DNA of 64,000 nt from Trissonchulus latispiculum (lineage: Eukaryota > Nematoda > Enoplea > Enoplida > Ironidae): positions 50,757-114,756 of the forward strand of contig JASAND010004254.1 of the NCBI GenBank assembly GCA_030248195.1. The letters run 5' to 3'. A program made the translations under genes and the position numbers. Shown here piece by piece: positions 1 to 9,452 of the stretch. The notes under the pieces are model-generated. The model was not told where the DNA came from. It was given only the letters and a program-made list of their open reading frames with translations, and ran no database searches. How positions within the stretch are numbered: the first letter of the stretch is position 1; every line of letters begins with the position of its first letter.

Positions 1-1146
1 AAGTTAAATATTGATAATTACATGTTGAATGGGATGGATTGTGATTGTAAATTGTACAGTGAACAGTTTAAATGTCCCGTTTCTAAACATGTAGTTACTG
101 GTGACGTTAGGGTAGTTAACGATAGTGAAATTGAAAATATACTTAGTATGGGATGCAAATATAGACTAAGGGTATTTAATGATAGTAGCTTTTACGCTGT
201 AGTGTGGGTATTTATAAATATATTGTTAAGCTAATACGGCTCAAAAATTTTGAATTTAATGAAACATATGGATTGTTTGCAGATTGGATGAATAAAGTTT
301 GCGAGGATATATTTAGTTACTTATCTAATACTAAATGTAATCATTCCTATGGTATTGATAATTATGAAATTATTAAATCAAGATTGTTAAACTTAAAAAA
401 TAACAGTCCTAAACGAACTTGGTATCATTAATAATAATGGTACTAATGATGTATATGTACCAGTAGAAAATATAGATATAAATACCTTAAAAAATACAAT
501 CAGTGATGAAATTAAAGGTATGGGCTGGTCTACTAATAAGGAGTATGAAAGTTTGCCCTTTATTCATATATTACCTAAGTTTCATAAAAATCCCATAAAA
601 TATAGAACTATTATTGCCAGTAACAGATCAATTAATAAGGAAATGTCAAAGGGTGTTGGTAAGGCACTAAAATTGATTATGGATAGGTTGCATGTGTATG
701 CTAATGCAATAAATAAAAATACTAGACATTTAGCTAATATGTTCTGGATAATTGATAGGTCATCAGCAATATCTAATGTTATTAAAAAACTTAATAAACG
801 TAGAGACGCTCATAGTATTAATACTTATGATTTTGGTCAACTATATACTAGCATTAGGCATGAATGTATAATAGTAGCTCTTAAATATGTAATTAACTTA
901 GGTTATGCTAATAACTCTAATCGTAAAATAATTGTTTACGAAAACAGTGCTAGATGGGGTATTAATACTAATAAAGGAATAATTTTATCAAAAGAAGACT
1001 TACTATCCAATATAGAGTGGTTGCTTAATAACCTTTACTTTTCCTGTGGTAATAAGATATTCAAACAGGCTGTGGGTATACCTATGGGTACAGATTGTGC
1101 CCCACAGTTAGCTAATTTATTTCTGTTTTACTACGAATTTTTATAT
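1..1146 (+). pseudogene. Penelope-like element A, 5' part of the reverse transcriptase frame (decayed, truncated by the window start)
   Basis: This is an AT-rich remnant of a Penelope-like retroelement. Peptide blocks match the intact copy at 4597-7353 in the same order: a Cys-rich block followed by VTG (from about 22), then PKFHK (about 580), TYDFGQLYTSIRH (about 822-858) and the RT block GIPMGTDCAPQLANL (about 1075-1120). The frame is broken near 200-240 and again near 430, so it is not functional. It stops abruptly at 1146, where another element has inserted. Its continuation, starting with VKKLL and then the RYIDDI catalytic block, is found at 7921-8481. The 5' end lies outside the window. 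It is probably intronic to NUP214 (inferred). Confidence 0.85.
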
Positions 1147-1161
1147 GGCCTAGCTGGCCAA

Positions 1162-1574
1162 TCTGGCCTACTTAGCTACCGGCGTACCCCTCGTTTGTCT
1201 AGACAAGCGACCGCCGGACGTGGGTGGGGACACGTGGGGCATGGAATGGCTAATATACCCCCTTTTTCCTTTATTGTAAGGTTGAGCACCCTACCCCAGC
1301 TAAGTCCTACCCAGAAATTAAATGGAAATATTTTACTTTATTCTTTCCTATGGGCCCTAATTTTACAGTACATTTTAAGTATAACTGTACAGTGGGTAGG
1401 GTCGGGTGGACCATAACTGTACGTACTATTTCTAAAATATTAATGAATTCTTCTATGTTATTAATATTACTATGTTTATGCTCAGACCTATTTCCTGGTT
1501 GATCCTGGCGGTGCTTATCCACCCGTCGAATGTATCAAATACTGGAGAGTTTACCTATTAATATAAAACTTTGT
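1162..1574 (+). repeat. Left terminal repeat (pLTR) of PLE-B
   Basis: A 413 bp repeat, nearly identical to 7507-7920 in direct orientation (start TCTGGCCTACTTAGCTACC, end AAACTTTGT). Visible differences are a few substitutions and a slightly shorter C-run near 1256. It contains GC-rich stretches, and CCTGGTTGATCCTG at 1494-1507 resembles the 5' end of small-subunit rRNA. Open frames inside it are accidental. Confidence 0.85.
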
Positions 1575-2584
1575 TCTGCTTATGCCTAGAGGACGGGAGG
1601 CTTGAGGGTACATTGGTACATCTCGCTCCGTCTGTCTTTGGCATTAGCGCTTAGGCGCCTATACCTATTCGTATCTTTCAAAGACATACGGTAAACTCTG
1701 TAGTACTATAGTTCAAATTATACACCCTCTTTTATGGTCAACTCGAATAGTGCGCCCTCGGAATGGTTATAGAAAAGGTTATTGGTCTTAGAGATTTTAT
1801 AGTTATATGAAACCTACCTTTTTAGGAACAATTGGAATTAGAATGTACTAATGTACCATTTATTGTATGTATTGTGCTAGCATCAAGTTCTTCAGATCTT
1901 TATGATGATTGTTATGTATTACTTTAATTTGAACGGGGCTGTGTCACAGCACCCATAAATATAAAGGGTAGGGTCTTGATGGCAGGGTAGGACCTGTGCA
2001 CTGATAGACCCCATCCTAGCGCCCTCCGGGGAGCTGAAGTCACCTATATTGGAGCCTTGCTCCTGTTATCCGGGTCTTTGACCCAATGCTTAATTTGGTT
2101 TTTGTTATTTACTGAGGTGCACCTGTCCCTGGAACTTCGACTAAAAATGTGGTGTTTTTGTATTGAAAAAGCAAAAATTTTTCTGAATGTATTTGATCCA
2201 TCATCTGGACTTATTGGAAGTAGTATGTGAAATAATTAGTTGTGCGTCAAACGTACCATCAGTTTTACACTTATACTATTATCGCGTGGCTTCTCCATAA
2301 TCGTAAGAGACTGCCAGAGCAATACCGTGTAGCAATACAACAATACGCTGTGAAAGCAATTTAGTTGCACATTGCAAATGATAGAAGTGTATACAGTTAC
2401 ACATAAACAGAAAATGTACATACAATCTATATAAGTAGTGCATGCGACCGTAACCAGACCATATCCACACACTGTGCGGCTCGTCAGTGGTTCAGTGTGG
2501 AACACAGTTTTTTACAAATGTTTTTAAGAAAACCATAAAAATAAATGAAAAAGGTTTCGCCGCTGGTCGCCTCAAGAAGTGAAG
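1575..2584. other. Interior of the PLE-B insertion, no gene recognised
   Basis: About 1 kb between the left terminal repeat and the inverted RT fragment. I find no convincing coding sequence. GC-rich, potentially structured stretches occur at about 1590-1660 and 1940-2100 (for example AGACCCC followed by CCGGGG near 2007-2030). These could be 5' untranslated or structural RNA of a retroelement. Confidence 0.5.
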
Positions 2585-3640
2585 TTAAACAAGCATAGAT
2601 AGTGCTAAACGTATATTTCTATCCAATTTTGTAAGCTGTAACCATCCGTCTAAAGGGGTGAAACTGAATTGTCTTGTTTTGGAGAGCTTTTCTACTGTTT
2701 TTAGGAAAAAGCGTCTTAGTTTTCGGTTACTATATTGTTTATTCCTAAGTGTTTTTACTAATTTTGCGCTTTGTACAATGAAGTCTGTTTCATAATAGCT
2801 CAACTTAGAAATTCTACTTAGTTCGTTGGCATATACCTTATAGCACGTAAGTTGTGAGAAATTTCCGTCTATTTCCGGGTAATTAATTGCTTTAAAAGGG
2901 AAATCGTCTTTTTTATTATAAATTCTATGGGTAAACTTATCATTGAATACTTTAATTGTTAAATCTAACACTTCCGCTACGTATGGACATACATTCACTA
3001 AATTCAATTCTAATCCTGGAGGATATATATTTTTATGTTCTGTTTTTATTAGTCCGTTGTCATTAACAGTTGTTATGTCATCTATATATCTAAATATATT
3101 TTGTAAAAGTTCCAATTTTTCTGTATCCATTTTTTGGGTAAGTGTTTTGATATACTTAAACTCATACCAAAACAAAACTAAGTTAGCCATGAAAGGTCCG
3201 CAGCTAGTGCCCGTAGGTATACCAATTTTTTGTCTAAAAACTTTATTTCCCAGTTTGAAAAACGTATTAGAAATTAACCATTTAACCAATTTGCAAAAGG
3301 TTTCGAATCTAATGCAAATTTAGAATTAGTGTCATTTACAAAATGTGCTGATTTTTCCAACATAATAACCTTGCGATTGGAGGACCCAAATGCCAACTTA
3401 GCTGCACCTTCCACTGCTTCCATGATATGAGTGTGTCTAAGGTTTGTATATAACTGTGTGAAATCGTAGGTATACACGTTTCTAGCCGCGTTCTTATCTG
3501 ATATTTGTTTTAACCTATCTAATATGGGTTGGTTATTATCTATTATCCAATAAGGAGAACATCCACCGTTAAACTTAGCTATGACTTCACTGTATTTTTT
3601 GAGTCTTTTAAGTATAACCTTGAAAACTTGGCCTATCTAA
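2585..3640 (-). pseudogene. Penelope-like element C, inverted reverse transcriptase fragment
   Basis: On the minus strand, blocks run in RT order from about 3640 down to 2585: PYWIIDN, TYDFTQLYTNLRH, GIPTGTSCGPFMANL, RYIDDITTVND, then a C-terminal thumb-like region ending at a stop. The same motifs occur in PLE-A and PLE-B, so this is a third copy of the same clade. A frameshift near 3275-3290 splits it into two frames, and the fingers region and any endonuclease are missing. It lies opposite to the surrounding PLE-B insertion, which suggests an independent nested insertion or an inversion. Confidence 0.85.
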
Positions 3641-4596
3641 TAGACACTGATTAGTAATCTTTAGTATAGATATATAGATTATTGACTGGTTTTTTGTGAA
3701 ATTTAGGATAAGTTGTATATATGGTAAATTAAGATCGTTATATCTATGGAAAACCAAACTGCTGTGACTGTTGTTTTAAGTATCATTATTGTGCATGGGT
3801 ATATCCTGGTTCATATTTTGAAGTGTTATCCCAGACCAACTTCTTTATAAGAGATTAGTAAAATTTTTTACAAATAAATGCGTAGTTTTGAGATGCTTGT
3901 CTACCTGGTTATAATATATTTACTTAATTCTTTAATTCTTGTTCAGAATACTTATAATTTCATGGTTGTCAGGATTTATACTTTATTATTATAGCTATAT
4001 TATCTTAGTACTTGCTATCCATAATTAATTTTATTTATTGTATTTAGATAATTATTTGTATATAATATTTATAGTATATTTATTTATTATTTATAGATTA
4101 TAGATAGATATATAGATGTATTTGCTTTTGAATAATAATGAGTTATTGGTGTTTTTGGTTTAATTAAGGTATTATGTATGTTTATGTCATGTTTAACTCT
4201 TAGGTTATGGACACTATTCATTGCAAAGAAATTAGTACCACAACTTCGCTTTTATGGATTCACCGTTCACTGCTGCTCTTATGGAACGTTCAGCTTTAAT
4301 AGATTTGGCTCTTTAAGTTATAGGTCAAATTTAGGCTCACGCACCTTCCTAATACCCAAAATTAAGGTTATAGTATGGTCACCACTTGAGGAAAAAGTTC
4401 ACCTTTGTCTTGTTAATTACTAGGGTAGTGATTCATTAAATTTAATATTCTAACTTCTACTTTTAGTGACACTACAGCTCACTTGTACGTTCACGGGGCC
4501 CTTCAGTACTAGGTGGATGGTTGGCCCCCTGGCTGTTCCGTCTAGTCGGGCCTCTTTATCATTCGAACTGACGTTTATTTGAGTACTTCACCCTAA
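3641..4596. other. AT-rich spacer and GC-rich leader upstream of the PLE-B frame, no gene recognised
   Basis: 3641-4180 is very AT-rich with many short ATT/TAT runs. 4480-4650 changes abruptly to GC-rich sequence (CGGGGCCC, GGCCCCCTGGC, GGGGGATATCCC) directly before the PLE-B coding frame. This could be a structured 5' leader. In the PLE-B phase the last upstream stop is at 4594-4596. Confidence 0.45.
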
Positions 4597-7353
4597 TTCA
4601 GGGGGATATCCCTGCCGGCCTGGGACGCTAGGTACGGGAGAAACTCCACACTTCCCTTCAAAACTTTCTTCAAAAAGTGTTGCATAAGGAACTGTAAAAC
4701 TTGCCCAATTGTAGAGGAAGGGTGCTTATTTACTGGAGCCTACAATAATAAGAGATATGCAATACAGTCAGCTTATAACGAGCATGAACTGTTATGTGAC
4801 AGTAGAAATGTTGTTTATCTGTTAACATGTCTGGATTGTGGAATACAGTACATCGGAGAAACAGGACGTAAGTTAAGGGAAAGAATAGGAGAACACAGAA
4901 GAAATATTACTAATAAAAATACAGGATGCAAATTCCTGTATGAGCATTTTATATCTGGTATATGTAAAAACGGATTTAAAGTAAGTATAATTGAGAAACT
5001 TGAAGACAACCCAGACCAAAGCAAGGAGTTACATACAAGGTTAAATAGGGAGGCCTTCTGGATAAAGAAACTTAAGACTAAGTATCCCTATGGACTTAAT
5101 GATAAATTATCAGGAGAGAATTATAACTGTTCGGTACTTAGTAACATGCTCCCAACTAAATCTAGAAACCGTAGACGTAACAGAGGTAAACACTTACCTT
5201 CTAGTCAACGGAATAAGGGATTCGATCCGGGTATATTTGTTTCAAATATGCATCTGTCCTATAACACAAATACCTTCACTAATAGAAGAAGGTTGGTCAC
5301 ATCTCTACGTAGACTTGATAATGCTAGTTTGAGTAAACTGTACTTACACCTAGCGGATAGGAAAATGCATTTATGGGACTACCTGGCCTTTGATTACTGT
5401 AAATGGAAACTACAAGACATAAAGGTTAAGGAAAATAAAAGGGATTCGAACAAGCATATGCTTATTTTAGATTATTGTAAACCCTTTGATAAAATTAATT
5501 TTAGAAGTGTATTTAGGAATCAAACGCTACTTAACCTTTTGCCCGAAGCTGAAAGAAATCGCGCTAACCCTAAGGTGGTACACCAATACGATATGCCATT
5601 TGCTAACGAGTTCTGCTTTAATTATAGACAAACGGTTGCTAATGTATTGTTGGATAGTGACTTGAATAACCCCATCAAGGAATGTCAATGTAGTGGGTCC
5701 CCTTTTGTGGACCCTTATCACAAGCATATTGTAACGGGAAACACTAATTTTATTGATGATATGGAAATCAGGGAGATTATAAATAAGGGAACCAAGTATA
5801 GGCCTCGCACAATATCTAGTAAGGAAGAAGTCATCAACAGTATATTTAAGGGTGTGGATGGCTATGTTGATAAACTTCCTACCAAATTCGATCTAAATGA
5901 AATTTCTGAATGGAAAAAGTGTATTAAAATTGCGTTTAAAAATATAGTCGATAACTTAAACGATACTATTTTTAGAGGGTCAAATGAAATTAAAAACAAG
6001 AGTAAAATTAAACACTACATGAATGCAATTAAGGAAGACTTCGTTATTACTGTTGTGGATAAAGCAGCAGGAAACTATGCATTCATATGTAAAAAATTTT
6101 ATTTGGACTGTATTATTAAGGAACTTAAAACCCAACAAAATGGAAGTCCTACTTATGAACTAACTAATATGGAACATACAAGTGTAATTAGGGACATTAC
6201 AAGGGATTCTACCTATCTTAAAGTTAACGTGGACATTGAAAATCAATGTCTACCTTTCATTCAAATTATACCTAAGTTTCATAAGAAGCCAACTGGTTTC
6301 AGAACTATCATTGCTGGAGCTAAGTGTTGCACTAAGCCAATGTCCAAAAGTTTAGGTGCTGCATTTAAATTAGTGCAGATTAGACAAAAGCAGTATTGCA
6401 ATGCTATTAAGCGTAATTCTAATTTCATTAATGCATACTGGATAATTGATAGCTCCAAGGAAATTTTAAATTGTCTTAATAAAATTAATCTTACGTCGCA
6501 GGCTAAAAGTATTTCAACTTATGATTTTGGTAAACTTTATACTAGCCTTCGCCATGAGGACATTTTGAAAGAAATTAAACCACTTATAGAATTATCTTTC
6601 GGTAATGGAACAAGGGCAATGGTTATTAATAAAGCCTATGCACGATGGACTAACGCAGCTAATCCTACTGCAAAGGATGCGCAATATGTATTTTCTATGT
6701 TAAAATTTGTCATTGATAATGCATATTTTCAAGTTGGAAATTTAGTTTTTAGACAGATAATTGGGATACCTATGGGAACTAATGCTGGACCCTATATTGC
6801 AAACTTGCTACTTCATGCATATGAATTTAATTTTGTGAAGAAATGTGTAAAGGAAAAGGACTGGACTAAGTTAAAACGATTGAGAAGAATGTTTAGGTAC
6901 ATTGATGATATTACGGCAACGGACGACGATGGTGAATTTGATAACAGTAAACCTGATATTTATCCTGACTGCCTAACATTGGAAAAGGTTAATATTAACA
7001 ATAATTCGGCCAATGTGCTGGATATTAATATTACACTGGTTAATGGTAAGTTTATAACTAAAGTCTACGATAAACGGGATGATTTCGACTTTAAGGTAGT
7101 ATGCCTACCGGATTTGACAGGAAATATTTCAGAGAGTTGCTGCTATAACGTGTATCTTAATGAACTTAATAGATACCATGAACGTTTCACATATATTGAA
7201 GACTTTAGAACCAGGGTATCAAACCTTAATGTACAATTGCTTTCTAAAGGATACTCTAAGCGAAAACTTAAATTCTATCTAGGAAAGTTCTTGCGTAAGA
7301 ATGAGGATAGAATACCTATTACTGACACCTACATTTCATCTTACTTTGGTTGA
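4597..7353 (+). CDS. Penelope-like element polyprotein: N-terminal GIY-YIG endonuclease plus reverse transcriptase
   Basis: One uninterrupted frame of 919 codons including the stop. From the N-terminal side it shows a Cys cluster (CCIRNCKTCP, about 4678), then a GIY-YIG nuclease module (VVYLLTCLDCGIQYIGETG, about 4810-4866, with RKLRERIGEHRR following and a downstream Glu in REAFWIKK). The RT follows: PKFHKKP with FRTIIAG (about 6270), TYDFGKLYTSLRH (about 6517), GIPMGTNAGPYIANLL (about 6766) and the catalytic RYIDDI (about 6895). Canonical Penelope elements carry GIY-YIG after the RT. The endonuclease-first order and the C-x2-C just before it match the permuted Naiad/Chlamys clade described in invertebrates and protists. 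No ATG exists in this frame before 5146, which lies after the nuclease. The true start is therefore non-ATG, upstream and spliced, or lost. The intact frame suggests recent activity. Confidence 0.85.
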   Translation, partial: FRGISLPAWDARYGRNSTLPFKTFFKKCCIRNCKTCPIVEEGCLFTGAYNNKRYAIQSAYNEHELLCDSRNVVYLLTCLDCGIQYIGETGRKLRERIGEHRRNITNKNTGCKFLYEHFISGICKNGFKVSIIEKLEDNPDQSKELHTRLNREAFWIKKLKTKYPYGLNDKLSGENYNCSVLSNMLPTKSRNRRRNRGKHLPSSQRNKGFDPGIFVSNMHLSYNTNTFTNRRRLVTSLRRLDNASLSKLYLHLADRKMHLWDYLAFDYCKWKLQDIKVKENKRDSNKHMLILDYCKPFDKINFRSVFRNQTLLNLLPEAERNRANPKVVHQYDMPFANEFCFNYRQTVANVLLDSDLNNPIKECQCSGSPFVDPYHKHIVTGNTNFIDDMEIREIINKGTKYRPRTISSKEEVINSIFKGVDGYVDKLPTKFDLNEISEWKKCIKIAFKNIVDNLNDTIFRGSNEIKNKSKIKHYMNAIKEDFVITVVDKAAGNYAFICKKFYLDCIIKELKTQQNGSPTYELTNMEHTSVIRDITRDSTYLKVNVDIENQCLPFIQIIPKFHKKPTGFRTIIAGAKCCTKPMSKSLGAAFKLVQIRQKQYCNAIKRNSNFINAYWIIDSSKEILNCLNKINLTSQAKSISTYDFGKLYTSLRHEDILKEIKPLIELSFGNGTRAMVINKAYARWTNAANPTAKDAQYVFSMLKFVIDNAYFQVGNLVFRQIIGIPMGTNAGPYIANLLLHAYEFNFVKKCVKEKDWTKLKRLRRMFRYIDDITATDDDGEFDNSKPDIYPDCLTLEKVNINNNSANVLDINITLVNGKFITKVYDKRDDFDFKVVCLPDLTGNISESCCYNVYLNELNRYHERFTYIEDFRTRVSNLNVQLLSKGYSKRKLKFYLGKFLRKNEDRIPITDTYISSYFG

Positions 7354-7506
7354 TTAACTTAACTTAAAGCTATTACTTATTGGTTGTAGTTCCGTGCTTG
7401 TTTATTTTTTCTGTTTATATTTAATTTTATGCTTTATTCTTTATTCTTTTAGATTTTTCGTTCAACCTACTGCAATTCAACTTTTCAGCAGTTATCGTAG
7501 CACTGG
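7354..7506. other. 3' untranslated segment of PLE-B
   Basis: About 150 bp of AT-rich sequence between the PLE-B stop codon and the right terminal repeat. No features beyond T-rich runs. Confidence 0.5.
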
Positions 7507-7920
7507 TCTGGCCTACTTAGCTACCGGCGTACCCCTCGTTTGTCTAGACAAGCGACCGCCGGACGTGGGTGGGGACACGTGGGGCATGGAATGGCTAATA
7601 TACCCCCCTTTTTCCTTTATTGTAAGGTTGAGCACCCTACCCCAGCTAAGTCCTACCCAGAAATTAAATGGAAATATTTTACTTTATTCTTTCCTATGGG
7701 CCCTAATTTTACAGTACATTTTAAGTATAACTGTACAGTGGGTAGGGTCGGGTGGACCATAACTGTACGTACTATTTATAAAATATTAATGAATTCTTCT
7801 TTGTTATTAATATTACTATGTTTATGCTCAGACCTATTTCCTGGTTGATCCTGGCGGTGCTTATCCACCCGTCTAATGTATCAAATACTGGAGAGTTTAC
7901 CTATTAATATGAAACTTTGT
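7507..7920 (+). repeat. Right terminal repeat (pLTR) of PLE-B
   Basis: A 414 bp direct repeat of 1162-1574. It ends with AAACTTTGT exactly where PLE-A sequence (TATGTTAAAAAATTG) resumes. The SSU-rRNA-like CCTGGTTGATCCTG recurs at 7840-7853. The small number of differences from the left copy points to a relatively recent insertion. Confidence 0.85.
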
Positions 7921-8481
7921 TATGTTAAAAAATTGTTGTATAAACATGACTTCAACTTATTAAGCAAACTTAGATATGTATTTAGGTATATTGATGATAT
8001 AACGGTAATTAACGACAACAGTATATTTAATGATTTATATTTATTTATATATCCAGATACATTAGTACTTAATAAAGAAAATGTTAATAGTGACCATGCA
8101 TGTGTGTTAGATATAAATGTAACTATAATTGGTAATAAGTTCGAATGTGGGGTATATGATAAAACAGATGATTTTAATTTTTCAGTGGTTAAGTTTCCTA
8201 ATATTAAAGGTAATTTTTCAGAGAATGTAGCATATAGAATTTATTTAAATGAAATACGTAGATACTTAGTCATATGTACTAACCTTGATAATTTTGTATT
8301 TCGGGTATCAAAACTAATTAAACTATTGATTAATAAAAATTATTCAAAAAGAAAACTTAAATTTCATTTTCTAAATAATCTTAAAGGAATCTCATATAGT
8401 AATGATATCTTACATAATCAATCGGTAGATGTTTTATGGAAATTAGTGACTCAATGTTTGCACGCACAGAATGAGGTATAA
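7921..8481 (+). pseudogene. Penelope-like element A, 3' part of the reverse transcriptase
   Basis: This continues the frame broken at 1146: VKKLLYKHDF, then FRYIDDITVIND (catalytic YIDD, about 7980-8015), YPDTLVLN, LDINVTIIG, a GNFSENVAYRIYLNE block and a basic C-terminal YSKRKLKFHF, ending at a stop. Each block has a counterpart in PLE-B at the same spacing. An ATG upstream of the junction lies in the terminal repeat of the inserted element and is not a real start. AT-rich codon use matches the 5' part and differs from PLE-B. Confidence 0.85.
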
Positions 8482-8506
8482 GTGAATCTTTATGTATAAC
8501 TTCACG

Positions 8507-8632
8507 AATGTCTGGAGTTGATCGCTAGGGGACGAAACGACCTTTAACTACAAAATTTAACTTGGGATAATTTAACTTAAAAATAACCTGATTGAAAGCC
8601 CCTGATGAGTCCCTCAATCGGGTTGGTCGGGC
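8507..8632 (+). ncRNA. Possible decayed hammerhead ribozyme motifs at the 3' end of PLE-A
   Basis: Penelope-like elements commonly carry type I hammerhead ribozymes in their terminal repeats. Here GGGGACGAAAC (8528-8538) matches the 3' strand of stem II plus the conserved GAAAC. CTGATGAGTCCC (8602-8613) matches the conserved CUGAUGA core plus the 5' strand of stem II. Around the second motif, GCCC (8598-8601) can pair with GGGC (8629-8632) just after a GUC, as in stem I and its cleavage site, but the GAAA between them is absent. I read this as two degraded copies, not one working ribozyme. Confidence 0.3.
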
Positions 8633-9086
8633 ATAACAAGGCGATCCGTATATGAAAGTTCACCTTTATGTACCAAATATGTGTATGCACTTACAATGCT
8701 TTTGGTTATGTGATTCTGTGAGAAATGAAGATGGATGCTACGGCTGATAACGATCGTAGTGGCTCAGATGAAACTATGGTTGACTATGAAACGGTGGTCC
8801 ATAAAAATGGGTTTATTTGATAGTTTATGTACCTTTATTTATTGTAAGTTTGGTTTTGGTTTTTCTCTTTGTCTATCTTTCAGACACTATTTTAGAAGCG
8901 TCTGTAATAGTCTGAGCTTCTACTGGGGGACCCCCATAAACTATCTCCCCCCCCCCCGAAAATTCACCCCCAAAACGAAAGCGTGCCCCTTTTGGTGCCA
9001 AATTTTACCTCGAAAAATTGCTCGCTCAGGGGTCCAAATTTATTACGTGTGCTTGTAGTATTCCATTCAAGTTTTTTCATTTGCAG
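8633..9086. other. Intron sequence upstream of the first visible NUP214 exon
   Basis: No confident gene. A C-run lies at about 8947-8958. A short acidic frame at 8727-8822 has no flanking splice signals that would join it to the next exon. A pyrimidine-rich acceptor (TTTTTTCATTTGCAG) ends the segment at 9086. Confidence 0.5.
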
Positions 9087-9452
9087 AAACGACTGCCCCT
9101 GCTTCGTTGCCGGACGTTGCTCAGGTTGGCGGCGGCACCCGCAGTACAGCCACAGTAGCTCCCTTTGCTGTTCAGTCACAGTCTGCTGCTCCTCCTCTTG
9201 CTTCTGCTGTTTCCGTTCCGCCTTCTTTCTCTGGATTCGGACAGTCTGCTGCTCCTCCGATGACAGGCTTCTCCAGACCCATGGCTGCCAGTTTTTCGGG
9301 TCTTCCCAGCAGCAGCATTGGTTTTACAGCACCGCCTCCAGCGCAGCAACTGCCGCCCACAGCACCGTTTGCTCCCACCACCACCACAACTGGTGCGGCG
9401 ACGCCTGCACCTCCAGCGGCACCTTCTGCGGCTCAGGTTGCTGCTGCGGCTC
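9087..9452 (+). CDS. NUP214: NUP214 exon: Ala/Pro/Ser-rich linker with isolated FG motifs
   Basis: Acceptor TTTGCAG ends at 9086 and donor GTAAGC starts at 9453. The peptide is rich in Ala, Pro, Ser and Thr with SGFGQS and SSIGF motifs. The final C joins AG from the next exon to form a Gln codon, continuing an Ala-rich run into the start of the coiled coil. Antisense frames here are by-products of GC-rich codons. Confidence 0.8.

Larger units (their letters stand above)
1147..7920 (+). mobile_element. Penelope-like retroelement insertion flanked by ~414 bp direct repeats (PLE-B, with nested PLE-C)
   Basis: A 6.77 kb block interrupts PLE-A between its GIPMGT and RYIDD motifs. It begins with 15 bp (GGCCTAGCTGGCCAA) and a direct repeat at 1162-1574. 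It ends with a near-identical repeat at 7507-7920, exactly at the junction with PLE-A. PLE-A sequence reads ...TTATAT before the insertion and TATGTTAAA after it, implying a short (about 3 bp, TAT) target duplication. Removing the block leaves the PLE-A reading frame in phase. Direct terminal repeats (pLTRs) are typical of Penelope-like elements. The PLE-B frame (4597-7353) lies just upstream of the right repeat. The segment between the left repeat and that frame contains an inverted RT fragment (PLE-C), probably a later insertion or rearrangement. Confidence 0.75.

Noticed and set aside
1307..1522. Minus-strand frame and the + frame extension past 1146
   Set aside because: They are inside the terminal repeat of the inserted element; the + frame only reads from PLE-A into the repeat by chance.
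4815..5024. Minus-strand frame opposite the GIY-YIG region
   Set aside because: Antisense shadow of a recognisable endonuclease.
8727..8822. Short acidic frame (31 codons) as an upstream NUP214 exon
   Set aside because: It ends in a stop within the segment and no donor or acceptor joins it in phase to the exon at 9087.
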